Shown: positions 1-10,010 of the stretch, in pieces
Layout: each line of letters begins with the position of its first letter
How positions within the stretch are numbered: position 1 is the stretch's first letter
Assembly (NCBI GenBank): GCA_964474045.1
Contig: CAYYRC010000016.1
Span: forward strand, 1 to 64,000
Direction of reading: 5' to 3'
DNA from: JACJWR01 sp964474045
GTDB taxonomy: Bacteria; Actinomycetota; Actinomycetes; S36-B12; UBA10799
DNA length: 64,000 nucleotides
Notes under the pieces: model-generated
What the model was told of the DNA's origin: nothing
The model's database searches: none
The model's input: the letters and a program-made list of their open reading frames with translations, nothing else
Program-made: the position numbers and the translations under genes

Positions 1-611
1 CTGCCCCCATCCCAGAAGCGCCACGGCAGATCCACGGCGCGGCTGATGCCGATCCGCGGACCGCTGCACAGGTCCTTCACGCGTGACGCCCCATCCGGAC
101 TCTGCAGCAGCAGCGGGCCCCCGCCGAAAACACTGGTCCCGTTGTCCGCCAGTGACACCGACAGCGCGGCGCCCACGTTCCCGGGCCCTGACGCCAGCGG
201 GCGCCGCCCGTGCCGCCTGGCCCGCACCAGCTCCTCGCCCGCGGCGACCTCGCCGGCGCGCACGAGCACCCCGCCGCCGTGTCCGATGGGGCCGCAGACG
301 ATGTTCAGGCACAGGTGGATTCCGTAGCTGCGGTAGACGTACGCGGTCCCTGGCGGTCCGAACATCGCAGCATTGGCCTGTCGTGGTCCCCGGAAGGCGT
401 GCGATGCCGGATCGGGGATCGTCCCAGCCGCGCCGTACGCCTCGACCTCGGTGATGCGCAGCACTACGCCGGACCGATCGGTCAGCGTGCAGCCGACGAG
501 CACCGGCGCCGCAGCCAGCGCATGCTGCCCCAGCGCCGAGGCCCACGCCGGCAGCACGGGCTGGTCCCTCTCCTCGGCGCTTTGCCGTCTGCGCAGCTGC
601 TCCTGCCCCAT
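1..611 (-). CDS. 3-methyladenine DNA glycosylase (AAG/MPG family), 3' end outside window
   Basis: Base-excision repair glycosylase that removes alkylated purines such as 3-methyladenine. Reading the minus strand from ATG at 611 gives 203 residues and runs off the left edge. Family blocks are clear: LRITEVEAYG at residues 51-60 (the second Glu, E57, is at the place of the catalytic Glu), HAFRGPR near 71-77, YVYRSYGIHLCLN at 91-103, and an RFWDGG segment near the break that is typical of the last few dozen residues. About 10-15 residues are probably missing. The start was chosen because it is the first ATG in a frame with no stop and gives normal family length; no strong ribosome binding site was seen. 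Confidence 0.87.
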   Translation of the reverse strand, partial: MGQEQLRRRQSAEERDQPVLPAWASALGQHALAAAPVLVGCTLTDRSGVVLRITEVEAYGAAGTIPDPASHAFRGPRQANAAMFGPPGTAYVYRSYGIHLCLNIVCGPIGHGGGVLVRAGEVAAGEELVRARRHGRRPLASGPGNVGAALSVSLADNGTSVFGGGPLLLQSPDGASRVKDLCSGPRIGISRAVDLPWRFWDGG

Positions 612-788
612 GCCCCGGATGCTCGCCCTCGGCGAGCCTCGCGGCAACCGCTTAGCGGCAATTCGAGACCGTTCGGCGCAGGTGGCCGCTCACGGGTTCC
701 GTGGGCAAGCCGACTGTCCCTAGCGTCGTCCGCACCCCGTCGACGGGGCTGGCCCGACGACGCTGCGGGCAGTATCCGAGGAGGAGCA

Positions 789-1142
789 ATGTCCACCACC
801 AACCCACCACCGGGTGCGGCGGGGCACGTGCCCGATGCCGCGGCCTATGAGGCCATGGAGAGATCTCCGGAGTTCACCGAGTTGCGCCGCAGCTACCGCG
901 GCTTCTCCTTCCCCATGACCGTGGCGTTCCTGGTCTGGTACTTCGCCTTCGTGTTCGCGGCTATCTTCGCGCCGCACTGGATGGCGACGCCGGTGATCGG
1001 AAACATCAACATCGGCATCATCTTCGGCCTGCTGCAGTTCGTCAGCACCGGACTCATCACCTGGCTCTACGTGCGCCACGCCAACCGCAAGCTCGACCCG
1101 CTGGCTGAGGAGATCCGCATCGAGATGGAGGGCACGTCATGA
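789..1142 (+). CDS. DUF485 small membrane protein, partner of acetate symporter
   Basis: A 117-residue membrane protein with two predicted helices (about residues 41-62 and 73-95) and short polar ends, the build of the DUF485 family. Members are nearly always encoded just before a cation:acetate symporter; the role is unknown but a subunit or assembly partner is the usual guess. ATG at 789 follows a GAGGAG site at 781-786. The stop overlaps the start of the symporter gene (ATGA at 1139-1142), so the two are translationally coupled. A longer upstream frame exists but lacks family similarity, so the short start was used. Confidence 0.85.
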   Translation: MSTTNPPPGAAGHVPDAAAYEAMERSPEFTELRRSYRGFSFPMTVAFLVWYFAFVFAAIFAPHWMATPVIGNINIGIIFGLLQFVSTGLITWLYVRHANRKLDPLAEEIRIEMEGTS

Positions 1143-2755
1143 CCGCATCGCTCATCGCGGCCTCGACCGTGGCAGGCAAGCCTGCCGTCAACATGGCGAT
1201 CTTCGTCCTGTTCGTCGCCGTCACCCTGGTCATCGTCATCCGCGCCGCGCGCGGCAACAAGACCGCCGCGGACTACTACGCGGGCGGCCGATCCTTCACC
1301 GGCGGCCAGAACGGCACGGCCATCGCGGGCGACTACCTCTCGGCCGCCTCGTTCCTGGGCATCACGGGTGCCATCGCGGTGGTCGGCTTCGACGGTTTCC
1401 TGTACTCGATCGGCTTCCTCGTCGCCTGGCTCGTGGCGCTGCTGCTGGTCGCCGAACTGTTGCGCAACACGGGCAAGTTCACGATGGCCGACGTGCTCGC
1501 CTTCCGGCTGCGGCAGGGCCCCGTGCGCACCGCCGCGGCGATCTCGACGCTGGCGGTATCGCTGTTCTACCTGCTGGCGCAGATGGCCGGCGCCGGCGGC
1601 CTGGTCAACCTGCTCATGGGCATCAGCGGCAGCGTGGGCCAGTCCATCACGATCGCCGTGGTTGGCGTGATCATGATCGTCTACGTCCTCGTGGGCGGCA
1701 TGAAGGGCACCACCTGGGTCCAGATCATCAAGGCGGCGCTGCTCATCGCCGGCGCTGCCCTGATGACGTTCTGGGTGCTCGGCAAGTACGGCTTCAACCT
1801 GTCCAACGTCCTGGGGGCGGCGGCCGACAACAGTCCCTTGGGCGACAAGTTGCTGGCCCCGGGGGCGAAGTACGGCAAGACGACGCTCACGAAGATCGAC
1901 TTCATCTCGCTGGCGCTGGCCCTGGTGCTCGGCACGGCCGGTCTGCCGCACGTGTTGATGCGCTTCTACACGGTGCCGACTGCGAAGGCCGCCCGCAAGT
2001 CCGTCGTCTGGGCGATCTCGCTGATCGGCCTGTTCTACCTGTTCAGCCTCGTGCTGGGCTTCGGGGCCGCTGCCCTGGTGGGGCCGGAGAAGATCATGTC
2101 GGCTCCGGGCAAGGAGAACTCGGCGGCGCCGCTGCTGGCCTACGAGCTCGGTGGCACGCTGCTGCTCGGCTTCATCTCGGCGGTGGCTTTCGCGACCATC
2201 CTCGCGGTGGTGGCGGGCCTGACGATCACTGCCAGCGCCTCCTTCGCCCACGACATCTACGCCTCGGTCATCAAGAAGGGCCAGGTGTCGGCGGACAAGG
2301 AGGTCAAGGTCGCGCGGATAGCGGCGGTCGTCATCGGCGTTCTGGCCATCATCGGCGGCATCCTGGCGCGCAGCCAGAACATCGCCTTCCTGGTGGCGTT
2401 GGCCTTCGCGGTGGCCGCATCGGCCAACCTGCCGACCATCCTCTACTCGCTGTTCTGGAAGGGCTTCACCACCCGGGGCGCGCTCTGGAGCATCTACGGT
2501 GGGCTGATCAGCTCGATCGTGCTCATCATCTTCTCGCCGGTGATCTCCGGGGCCAAGACCTCGATCCTGCCCAATGTCGATTTCGCCTGGTTCCCGCTGA
2601 ACAATCCTGGCCTGGTCTCCATCCCGCTGGCGTTCTTCCTAGGCTGGCTGGGCAGCGTGACGAGCAAGAGCGAGGTCAACCCGCAGAAGTACGCCGAGAT
2701 GGAGGTCCGCTCGTTGTCCGGGGCGGGCGCCGAGAAGGCGACCGTGGCTCACTGA
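1139..2755 (+). CDS. actP: Cation/acetate symporter, ActP-like (SSS family)
   Basis: Sodium:solute symporter family permease of 538 residues with about 13 hydrophobic helices. Characteristic stretches include the DYYAGGRSF segment near residue 42, GDYLSAASFLG near 63, and the LGTAGLPHVLMRFYTVP block in the middle, all typical of acetate permeases. It imports acetate or related short monocarboxylates with a cation. Coupling to DUF485 upstream and acetyl-CoA synthetase downstream supports acetate as substrate. A hairpin at 2770-2798 follows the stop. The exact substrate cannot be read from sequence. Confidence 0.9.
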   Translation: MTASLIAASTVAGKPAVNMAIFVLFVAVTLVIVIRAARGNKTAADYYAGGRSFTGGQNGTAIAGDYLSAASFLGITGAIAVVGFDGFLYSIGFLVAWLVALLLVAELLRNTGKFTMADVLAFRLRQGPVRTAAAISTLAVSLFYLLAQMAGAGGLVNLLMGISGSVGQSITIAVVGVIMIVYVLVGGMKGTTWVQIIKAALLIAGAALMTFWVLGKYGFNLSNVLGAAADNSPLGDKLLAPGAKYGKTTLTKIDFISLALALVLGTAGLPHVLMRFYTVPTAKAARKSVVWAISLIGLFYLFSLVLGFGAAALVGPEKIMSAPGKENSAAPLLAYELGGTLLLGFISAVAFATILAVVAGLTITASASFAHDIYASVIKKGQVSADKEVKVARIAAVVIGVLAIIGGILARSQNIAFLVALAFAVAASANLPTILYSLFWKGFTTRGALWSIYGGLISSIVLIIFSPVISGAKTSILPNVDFAWFPLNNPGLVSIPLAFFLGWLGSVTSKSEVNPQKYAEMEVRSLSGAGAEKATVAH

Positions 2756-2769
2756 GCCGCCCGCGGCGC

Positions 2770-2798
2770 CCGGGCGCGGGCGAGCAACCCGCGCCCGG
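2770..2798 (+). terminator. Hairpin between actP and acs
   Basis: Perfect 11-bp GC-only inverted repeat (2770-2780 and 2788-2798, CCGGGCGCGGG arm) with a 7-base loop, 14 bases after the actP stop. There is no T-tract, as is common in high-GC actinobacteria, so it could terminate, attenuate, or protect the actP mRNA 3' end. Confidence 0.55.
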
Positions 2799-2867
2799 CC
2801 GCTGCGCCGATTTGACCTGGTCCCGCAGCACGGCAGAACCTAAGACCTTCCACACAAGGAGAATTCC

Positions 2868-4820
<1,953 letters not shown>

Positions 4821-4847
4821 AGCCGCGACCTGCGCCGGCCGCTCGGG

Positions 4848-4853
4848 TAGCGT
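4848..4853 (+). promoter_or_regulatory. Putative -10 box of leaderless promoter for the sensor kinase gene
   Basis: TAGCGT lies exactly 6 bases before the ATG at 4860 and there is no ribosome binding site, so transcription would begin at or next to the start codon. The same spacing recurs at six other genes in this window. Confidence 0.4.
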
Positions 4854-4859
4854 CGCGTC

Positions 4860-6032
4860 ATGACTGGGTGGTTGCTCGTCGTGGTCGCCCTCATCGTGAT
4901 GCTGGTCGGCGCGACGGCCGTGGCCTGGGTGGTGCGCGGCCGTCCGCGGCTGGGCACATCGGCCGACGACGCCAGCTACCGGACGCTGCACTCGGTGACG
5001 AAGGCGGCGCCGCTGCTGCGCGGAGGGCTGACGGCGTCGTCGGCGTCGCGCGCGGCGAAGCACCTGCGCCGCCTCGCCGGGGCTGATGCCCTCGCCATCA
5101 CCGACGCCGGGGTCACTCTGGGTTGGGCAGGAACGTCGGACGGCTGGCGCGCACGATCGCCCGAACTGGCAGCGGGAACTCTTTCCGACGGCTCTGTCGC
5201 CGTGATCGGCCCGGATCGGCTGCGGGAGGTTTCCGGGCAGTTCCGCGGCGCGGTTGTGGCGCCGCTGACCCGCGACGAGGTCGTGGTCGGGGCCATCGTG
5301 GCGTACTCCGTCGAGCCGACGTCGCCGGCGGCCGTGCGCGCCACCGAGGAGCTGGCGGTGTTCGCCTCCGGCCAGTTGGACCTCGCCGAGCTGGACCGGG
5401 CGCGGGCAGAGCGTGCCGAGGCAGAGGTGCGCGCCCTGCGGGCGCAGATCTCGCCGCACTTCGTGTTCAACTCCCTGACAGCCATCGCGTCCTTCGTGCG
5501 CACCGACCCGGACCGGGCACGCGAGTTGCTCCTGGATTTCGCCGACTTCACCCGCTACTCGTTCCGTGCCCACGGCACGTTCACCTCGCTGGCCGACGAG
5601 TTGCAGGCGATCGAGCAGTACCTGCTGCTGGAGCGAGCGCGGTTCGGCGAGCGGCTGCAGGTCCAGCTCCGGGTGGACTCGGAGGTGCTGGGGGTGCGCA
5701 TCCCCTTCCTGTGCCTGCAGCCGCTGGTCGAGAACGCCGTGCAGCACGGGCTAGAGGGCCGTGACGGCCCTGGCACCGTCGAGATCCAGGCCATGGACCG
5801 GGGTGCCGAGTGTCTGCTCAGCGTCACCGACGACGGGGTGGGCAACGAGCCCGACGTCATCCGCCGCGCCCTGGCCGGCGAACCCGGGGCGCACGTGGGG
5901 ATGACCAATGTCGACGAGCGTCTGCGAACGGCGTTCGGCGATGATTTCGGCCTGGTCGTGGAGACGGGCCCCGGGGCTGGAACCCGGGTGAGCTTCCGGG
6001 TCCCCAAGTTCGCTGAGACGGCCACCAGGTAG
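4860..6032 (+). CDS. LytS-type sensor histidine kinase
   Basis: 390-residue sensor kinase. One N-terminal membrane helix (about residues 4-26) is followed by a GAF-like sensory region (about 35-165) and the His_kinase/HATPase module: the phospho-acceptor is H200 in the QISPHFVFNSL motif, the N box is VENAVQHG near 290, and the G box is DDGVG near 324. This domain class pairs with LytTR regulators, and the next gene encodes one 19 bases downstream. Position between acetate genes suggests it senses acetate, pyruvate or their energy state, as BtsS/YpdA-like kinases do in other bacteria; the ligand is inference. Confidence 0.9.
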   Translation: MTGWLLVVVALIVMLVGATAVAWVVRGRPRLGTSADDASYRTLHSVTKAAPLLRGGLTASSASRAAKHLRRLAGADALAITDAGVTLGWAGTSDGWRARSPELAAGTLSDGSVAVIGPDRLREVSGQFRGAVVAPLTRDEVVVGAIVAYSVEPTSPAAVRATEELAVFASGQLDLAELDRARAERAEAEVRALRAQISPHFVFNSLTAIASFVRTDPDRARELLLDFADFTRYSFRAHGTFTSLADELQAIEQYLLLERARFGERLQVQLRVDSEVLGVRIPFLCLQPLVENAVQHGLEGRDGPGTVEIQAMDRGAECLLSVTDDGVGNEPDVIRRALAGEPGAHVGMTNVDERLRTAFGDDFGLVVETGPGAGTRVSFRVPKFAETATR

Positions 6033-6051
6033 CGCGGGGGAGCCACAAGAG

Positions 6052-6888
6052 ATGTCGGGTCTTCAGGGTGCACCCCAGCGCGGGCTTCGGGTGCTGGCCG
6101 TGGACGACGAGGCGCCGGCCCTCTCGGAGCTGACGTTCCTGCTGCGCCAGGTGCCGCAGGTGGCGGAGGTGGTCGCTCACGCGAGTGGCGCGGATGCGTT
6201 GCGCGCCATCGGGGCTGGCCATGTCGATGCGGTCTTCCTGGACATCCGCATGCCTGGCCTGAGCGGCCTCGACCTGGCCCAGGTGCTCAGCCGATTCGAC
6301 GCGCAGCACCGTCCGCAGATCGTCTTCGTCACCGCGTACGACCAGCACGCGGCCACGGCCTTCGACTTGGAGGCGGTTGACTACCTGCGCAAACCGCTGC
6401 GACCCGAGCGGCTGCAACAGGCTGTCGAGCGGTTGTGTGCGCGACTGGCCGCACAGGCTGCGGAGCACTCGACCGGCACCTCCCGCGCTGCCCCTGGCGC
6501 GCAGGCATCGGAGCAGCCGGATGCGTCCCGGCCGGCGGCGGATGTCATCGCGGTGGAGCTCGGGGGTGTGACCCGCTACCTGCAACGTTCGGAGGTGGTG
6601 TTCGCCGAGACCCGAGGCGACTATGTGCGGCTGCACACGCGCTCGGGGCAGCACCTGCTGCGAGCGTCGCTGGGGTCGCTGGAACAGCGTTGGGCGGCGG
6701 CGGGCTTCCTGCGGGTACATCGGCAGTACCTGATCAACCGGGCGTACGTGGAGGCGGTGCGGACCCACCGCGGCACCTTGACGCTGGACCTCGGCGGCGG
6801 CGTGCTGATCCCCGTCAGCCGACGACACGCCACTGCCGTGCGTGAATCCCTGTTGCGCTCGGCGCGGATCGATGGGGGCGCCCCATGA
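6052..6888 (+). CDS. LytTR-family response regulator
   Basis: 278 residues: receiver domain (about 12-130) with phospho-acceptor D64 in FLDIRMPGLSG and the conserved K in DYLRKPLRP near 117, a low-complexity Ala/Ser/Pro linker, then a C-terminal LytTR DNA-binding domain (about 165-275; FAETRGDYVRLHT, FLRVHRQYLINR). It is the partner of the upstream kinase. Its stop overlaps the next small membrane gene by 4 bases, placing it in one operon with the second symporter, which is the most likely target. Confidence 0.92.
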   Translation: MSGLQGAPQRGLRVLAVDDEAPALSELTFLLRQVPQVAEVVAHASGADALRAIGAGHVDAVFLDIRMPGLSGLDLAQVLSRFDAQHRPQIVFVTAYDQHAATAFDLEAVDYLRKPLRPERLQQAVERLCARLAAQAAEHSTGTSRAAPGAQASEQPDASRPAADVIAVELGGVTRYLQRSEVVFAETRGDYVRLHTRSGQHLLRASLGSLEQRWAAAGFLRVHRQYLINRAYVEAVRTHRGTLTLDLGGGVLIPVSRRHATAVRESLLRSARIDGGAP

Positions 6889-7265
6889 GCGGCGAGCGGC
6901 CGTCGAACCGTCGCGAGGTCGTCCGCGGCCCTCGGCGCGACGTTCGCCGCCGGCCCACCCGTCCCGTCGCCACCGAGGTCGACGAGCAGACCGCCCTGGG
7001 GCAGGTCTACCTGCGAGCGCTCATCCGCAGTCAGTTGCGGCTCGGGCTGGCCGCGGTGGCGCTGGTGGTGTTGCCGCTGCTGGGGGTGCTGGCCGCCGCG
7101 GCGATGTGGCCGCAGGTGCGGTCGCTGCAGGTGGGCCCGCTGCCGCTGTGGTGGTTGCTCCTGGGCCTGCTGGTGTATCCGGCCATCTTCGGCGTCGGCT
7201 GGTGGTACGTGCGCCTCGCCCAGCGCAACGAGGATCGCTTCGCCGCTCTTCTGGACGAGGAGTAG
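6885..7265 (+). CDS. Small membrane protein preceding second symporter (DUF4212/DUF485-like)
   Basis: 126 residues with a basic, disordered N-terminus of about 45 residues and two hydrophobic helices (about 51-72 and 85-107). The topology and position before an SSS symporter match DUF485/DUF4212 partner proteins, though the primary sequence is divergent. Its ATG overlaps the response-regulator stop (ATGA). It is probably the small subunit or assembly partner of the symporter encoded 9 bases downstream. Confidence 0.7.
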   Translation: MSGERPSNRREVVRGPRRDVRRRPTRPVATEVDEQTALGQVYLRALIRSQLRLGLAAVALVVLPLLGVLAAAAMWPQVRSLQVGPLPLWWLLLGLLVYPAIFGVGWWYVRLAQRNEDRFAALLDEE

Positions 7266-7274
7266 CAGGCATCC

Positions 7275-9017
7275 ATGAAGGCGGTCTCGGCGGCGCTCGC
7301 GATGTTGGCGGTCGTGCTCATCACCATCGGGCTGGCGGTCTTCAGCACCCGTCGGGCCCGGACCACGGCGGACTTCTTCGTCGCCGCCCGCGCCGTGCCG
7401 CCCTGGTGGAACGCATCGGCGATCTCGGGGGAGTACCTATCCGCGGCAAGCTTCCTCGGCATCGCAGGCCTGGTGATGCTCGGCGGGGCGGACGCGCTGT
7501 GGTTCCCGGTCGGGTATGCCGTCGGGTTCGTGCTGCTGCTGGCCCTGGTCGCGGCCCCGCTGCGGCGCTCGGGCGCCTATACGGTGCCAGATTTCGCGGA
7601 GGCGCGGCTCGCCTCGCGCGGGGCCCGCCTGGCAACGAGTGTGGCGGTGGTCGCCATCGGCTGGCTCTACCTGGTGCCGCAGTTGCAGGGGGCCGGCCTC
7701 GCGCTGCGGGTGCTCCTGGGCACGCCGATCTGGGTGGGTGGGCTGGTAGTAGCGGCAACAGTGCTCGCGGTCCTGGCCAGCGGTGGGATGCGAACGGCCA
7801 CGCTTGTGCAGGGGGTGCAGTACTGGATAAAGCTATTTGCCATCGCTGTTCCGGTGGTCTTCCTGATCGCGGCCTGGCACGGCGCCGCATCGCCGGACGT
7901 CAGGGCATTGGCGGAAGCGAAGTTCCTCCAGCCGACCACGGTGTCGATGGAGGCGACGACCACGCTGCAGGTCGAGGCGCCCACCGAGGTCGTCGCCGTC
8001 GGCCAGGTCGATGGGCTGGCCCTGCAGGGACCGCTGCTGATGGCGCCAGGGCGACATGCGGTCGAGGCTGGGACCACCCTGGCCTTCCCGACCGGCGCGG
8101 CCGTGCCGACCCCCGTCGACTCGCAGGCGCTGTCCGGGCCGCGCTGGGCGTTCCCGCTCGAGGGCTCCGCGGAGCACTCGGGCTATCGCAGCCTGGCGCT
8201 GATGATCGCGCTCTTCTTCGGCACGATGGGGCTGCCGCACATCCTGGTCCGGCTCTACACGAACCCGGACGGCCGAGCCGCTCGCCGGACCGCGGCGACG
8301 GTAGTCGGGCTGGTGGGCCTGTTCTACCTGGCTCCAACTGTGTATGGCGCCCTTGGACGGCTCTTCACGCCCGAACTCATGGTGACGGGTTCGTCGGATG
8401 CCGTCGTGCTGCTGCTTCCGCAGCGCGCCATCGGCGGCGTCGGCGGCCAGCTGCTGGGCGCTCTTGTTGCCGCCGGCGCGGCGGCGGCCTTCATCACGAC
8501 GGCCACCGGGCTGACGGTGTCGGTGACCGGGGTGCTCTCGCAAGACCTGATGGGCCGCTTCATCCGGGAGCCGGTGCGAGCCTTCCGGCTGGCGGCGGTC
8601 CCGGCCGTCCTGGTGCCGCTCCTGCTGGGATTCGTGGCGGCGCGGCTGCCCCTGGCCAGCGCCGTGTCGCTGGCCTTCACGGTCGCGGCCACGACCATCG
8701 CGCCCCTGCTGCTGCTGGGGATCTGGTGGCGGCGGCTGACGGCCCCGGGAGCTGTTGCCGGGTTGGCCGTGGGAGGCGTCTTGTCGCTCGCCGCCATCGG
8801 TCTCGCAACCTTGGCACCGAGCACCTCCGGTTGGCTGTCAGCTCTGCTGGCGCAGCCGGCGGCATGGGTGTTGCCGCTCTCGGTGGCGGCGGCCGTCCTG
8901 GTGTCGCTGCTCACCCCGGACCGTGCCCGGCCCGACGTGTGGCGCTTCATGGTGCGGCTGCACACGCCGGAGACGCTGGAGTTCAAGCGATCCCGTCCCC
9001 AGGAGCAGGCGCCGTGA
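7275..9017 (+). CDS. Sodium:solute symporter, second acetate/monocarboxylate-type permease
   Basis: 580-residue SSS family permease with about 13 helices. GEYLSAASFLGIAG near residue 53 and MGLPHILVRLYTNPDG in the middle parallel the ActP-like protein at 1139. A hydrophilic insertion of about 80 residues (roughly 215-295) is unusual. The setting (small membrane partner before, DUF294 nucleotidyltransferase and exonuclease after) is that of the VC_2705-type symporters. The substrate is probably acetate, pyruvate or another short acid. Its stop overlaps the GTG of the next gene. Confidence 0.87.
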   Translation: MKAVSAALAMLAVVLITIGLAVFSTRRARTTADFFVAARAVPPWWNASAISGEYLSAASFLGIAGLVMLGGADALWFPVGYAVGFVLLLALVAAPLRRSGAYTVPDFAEARLASRGARLATSVAVVAIGWLYLVPQLQGAGLALRVLLGTPIWVGGLVVAATVLAVLASGGMRTATLVQGVQYWIKLFAIAVPVVFLIAAWHGAASPDVRALAEAKFLQPTTVSMEATTTLQVEAPTEVVAVGQVDGLALQGPLLMAPGRHAVEAGTTLAFPTGAAVPTPVDSQALSGPRWAFPLEGSAEHSGYRSLALMIALFFGTMGLPHILVRLYTNPDGRAARRTAATVVGLVGLFYLAPTVYGALGRLFTPELMVTGSSDAVVLLLPQRAIGGVGGQLLGALVAAGAAAAFITTATGLTVSVTGVLSQDLMGRFIREPVRAFRLAAVPAVLVPLLLGFVAARLPLASAVSLAFTVAATTIAPLLLLGIWWRRLTAPGAVAGLAVGGVLSLAAIGLATLAPSTSGWLSALLAQPAAWVLPLSVAAAVLVSLLTPDRARPDVWRFMVRLHTPETLEFKRSRPQEQAP

Positions 9018-9946
9018 CCCCGCTGGTCGATCTCGCCCGACGCGTGGCTGCCGAACCGGGGCCGGCCGCCGTGTCCCGGAAGCTGTCCGCAGCCGCGGAC
9101 GCCCGGGCGGTCGATCTCATCGAAGGGTTCCAGCAGGAGGCCGGTCCGCCGCCGGCCGACTTCGCCTGGGTCGACCTGGGTTCCATGGCGCGCCGTGAGC
9201 TGCACTGCGCCAGCGACCAGGACAACGCGCTCGTCTGGGCCACGACCGAGGCGGCGGCAAGTCCGTACGCCAGGGATCTGGCGCAGCACGTGATCGGGGG
9301 ACTCGCGGACTTCGGCCTGCGGCCGTGCGCCGGCGGCTTCATGGCGGACAAGTGGAGCATGGGGCTCGGGGAATGGTGCTCGCACCTGCGTCGCTGTGTC
9401 GCCGAACCCACCCCGGACGCCGTGCTCGAGACGGACGTCTTCGGCGATCTGCGCCCGATTGCGGGAAGCCTCGACACGGCGGTCGCCACCGAGGTGCTCT
9501 TGAGCGGGTCGGACTCGATGCGCCTGCTGCACGGGCTGGCCGCGTGCGCAACGTCCTTCCACCTGCCGCTCGGGCTTTGGGGCCGCATCCGCGGCGACGA
9601 GATCGACCTGAAGCGCGCTGGCCTGACGCCGTTGGTGCTGATGGCGCGACTGTATGGGCTGCGGGTGCGCTCCCCGGCAGTGGGCACGACGGACCGACTG
9701 GTCGCGGCCGGGGATGCGGGCCTGCTCGGCACCCGATTGACCGGCGACCTCTGCGCGGCCTTCGACCTCTTCACCGCTCTGCGGCTGCAGCGGCAGCTGG
9801 AACAGGCTGACGCCGGAGCGACGCTGACCGACAAGCTCCCGCTGGCGGAGTTGAGCCGGGATCGGCTGCACGAGTTGCGCGATGCGCTCAAGGCTGTGAA
9901 GACCGCCCAGGACACGACGGCGTGGACGTTTCGGACTGACCTGTGA
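9014..9946 (+). CDS. DUF294-type nucleotidyltransferase (PII-uridylyltransferase-like)
   Basis: 310 residues. The nucleotidyltransferase signature is VDLGSMARRELHCASDQDNALVW (GS near 57, SDQD near 69), followed by the all-helical DUF294_C substrate-binding region. Relatives next to symporters usually have about 600 residues with N-terminal cyclic-nucleotide and CBS domains; these are absent here, so this is a minimal version. GTG at 9014 overlaps the preceding stop by 4 bases (GTGA). It probably transfers a nucleotide to a protein or small target; the target is unknown, but strict linkage to the symporter points to transport control. Confidence 0.82.
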   Translation: MTPLVDLARRVAAEPGPAAVSRKLSAAADARAVDLIEGFQQEAGPPPADFAWVDLGSMARRELHCASDQDNALVWATTEAAASPYARDLAQHVIGGLADFGLRPCAGGFMADKWSMGLGEWCSHLRRCVAEPTPDAVLETDVFGDLRPIAGSLDTAVATEVLLSGSDSMRLLHGLAACATSFHLPLGLWGRIRGDEIDLKRAGLTPLVLMARLYGLRVRSPAVGTTDRLVAAGDAGLLGTRLTGDLCAAFDLFTALRLQRQLEQADAGATLTDKLPLAELSRDRLHELRDALKAVKTAQDTTAWTFRTDL

Positions 9947-10010
9947 AGGGCAGCGCAATGCGGGGTTGGAGTTCGCCCGCGGGCTTGCCTGCAAGGGAGA
10001 GGAGCACGGC

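Noticed and set aside
6842..9946. Very long plus-strand frame through the symporter gene
   Set aside because: Its first two thirds are a shadow of the true symporter frame, with Arg/Gly-rich nonsense composition; only the part from 9014 is the real nucleotidyltransferase gene.
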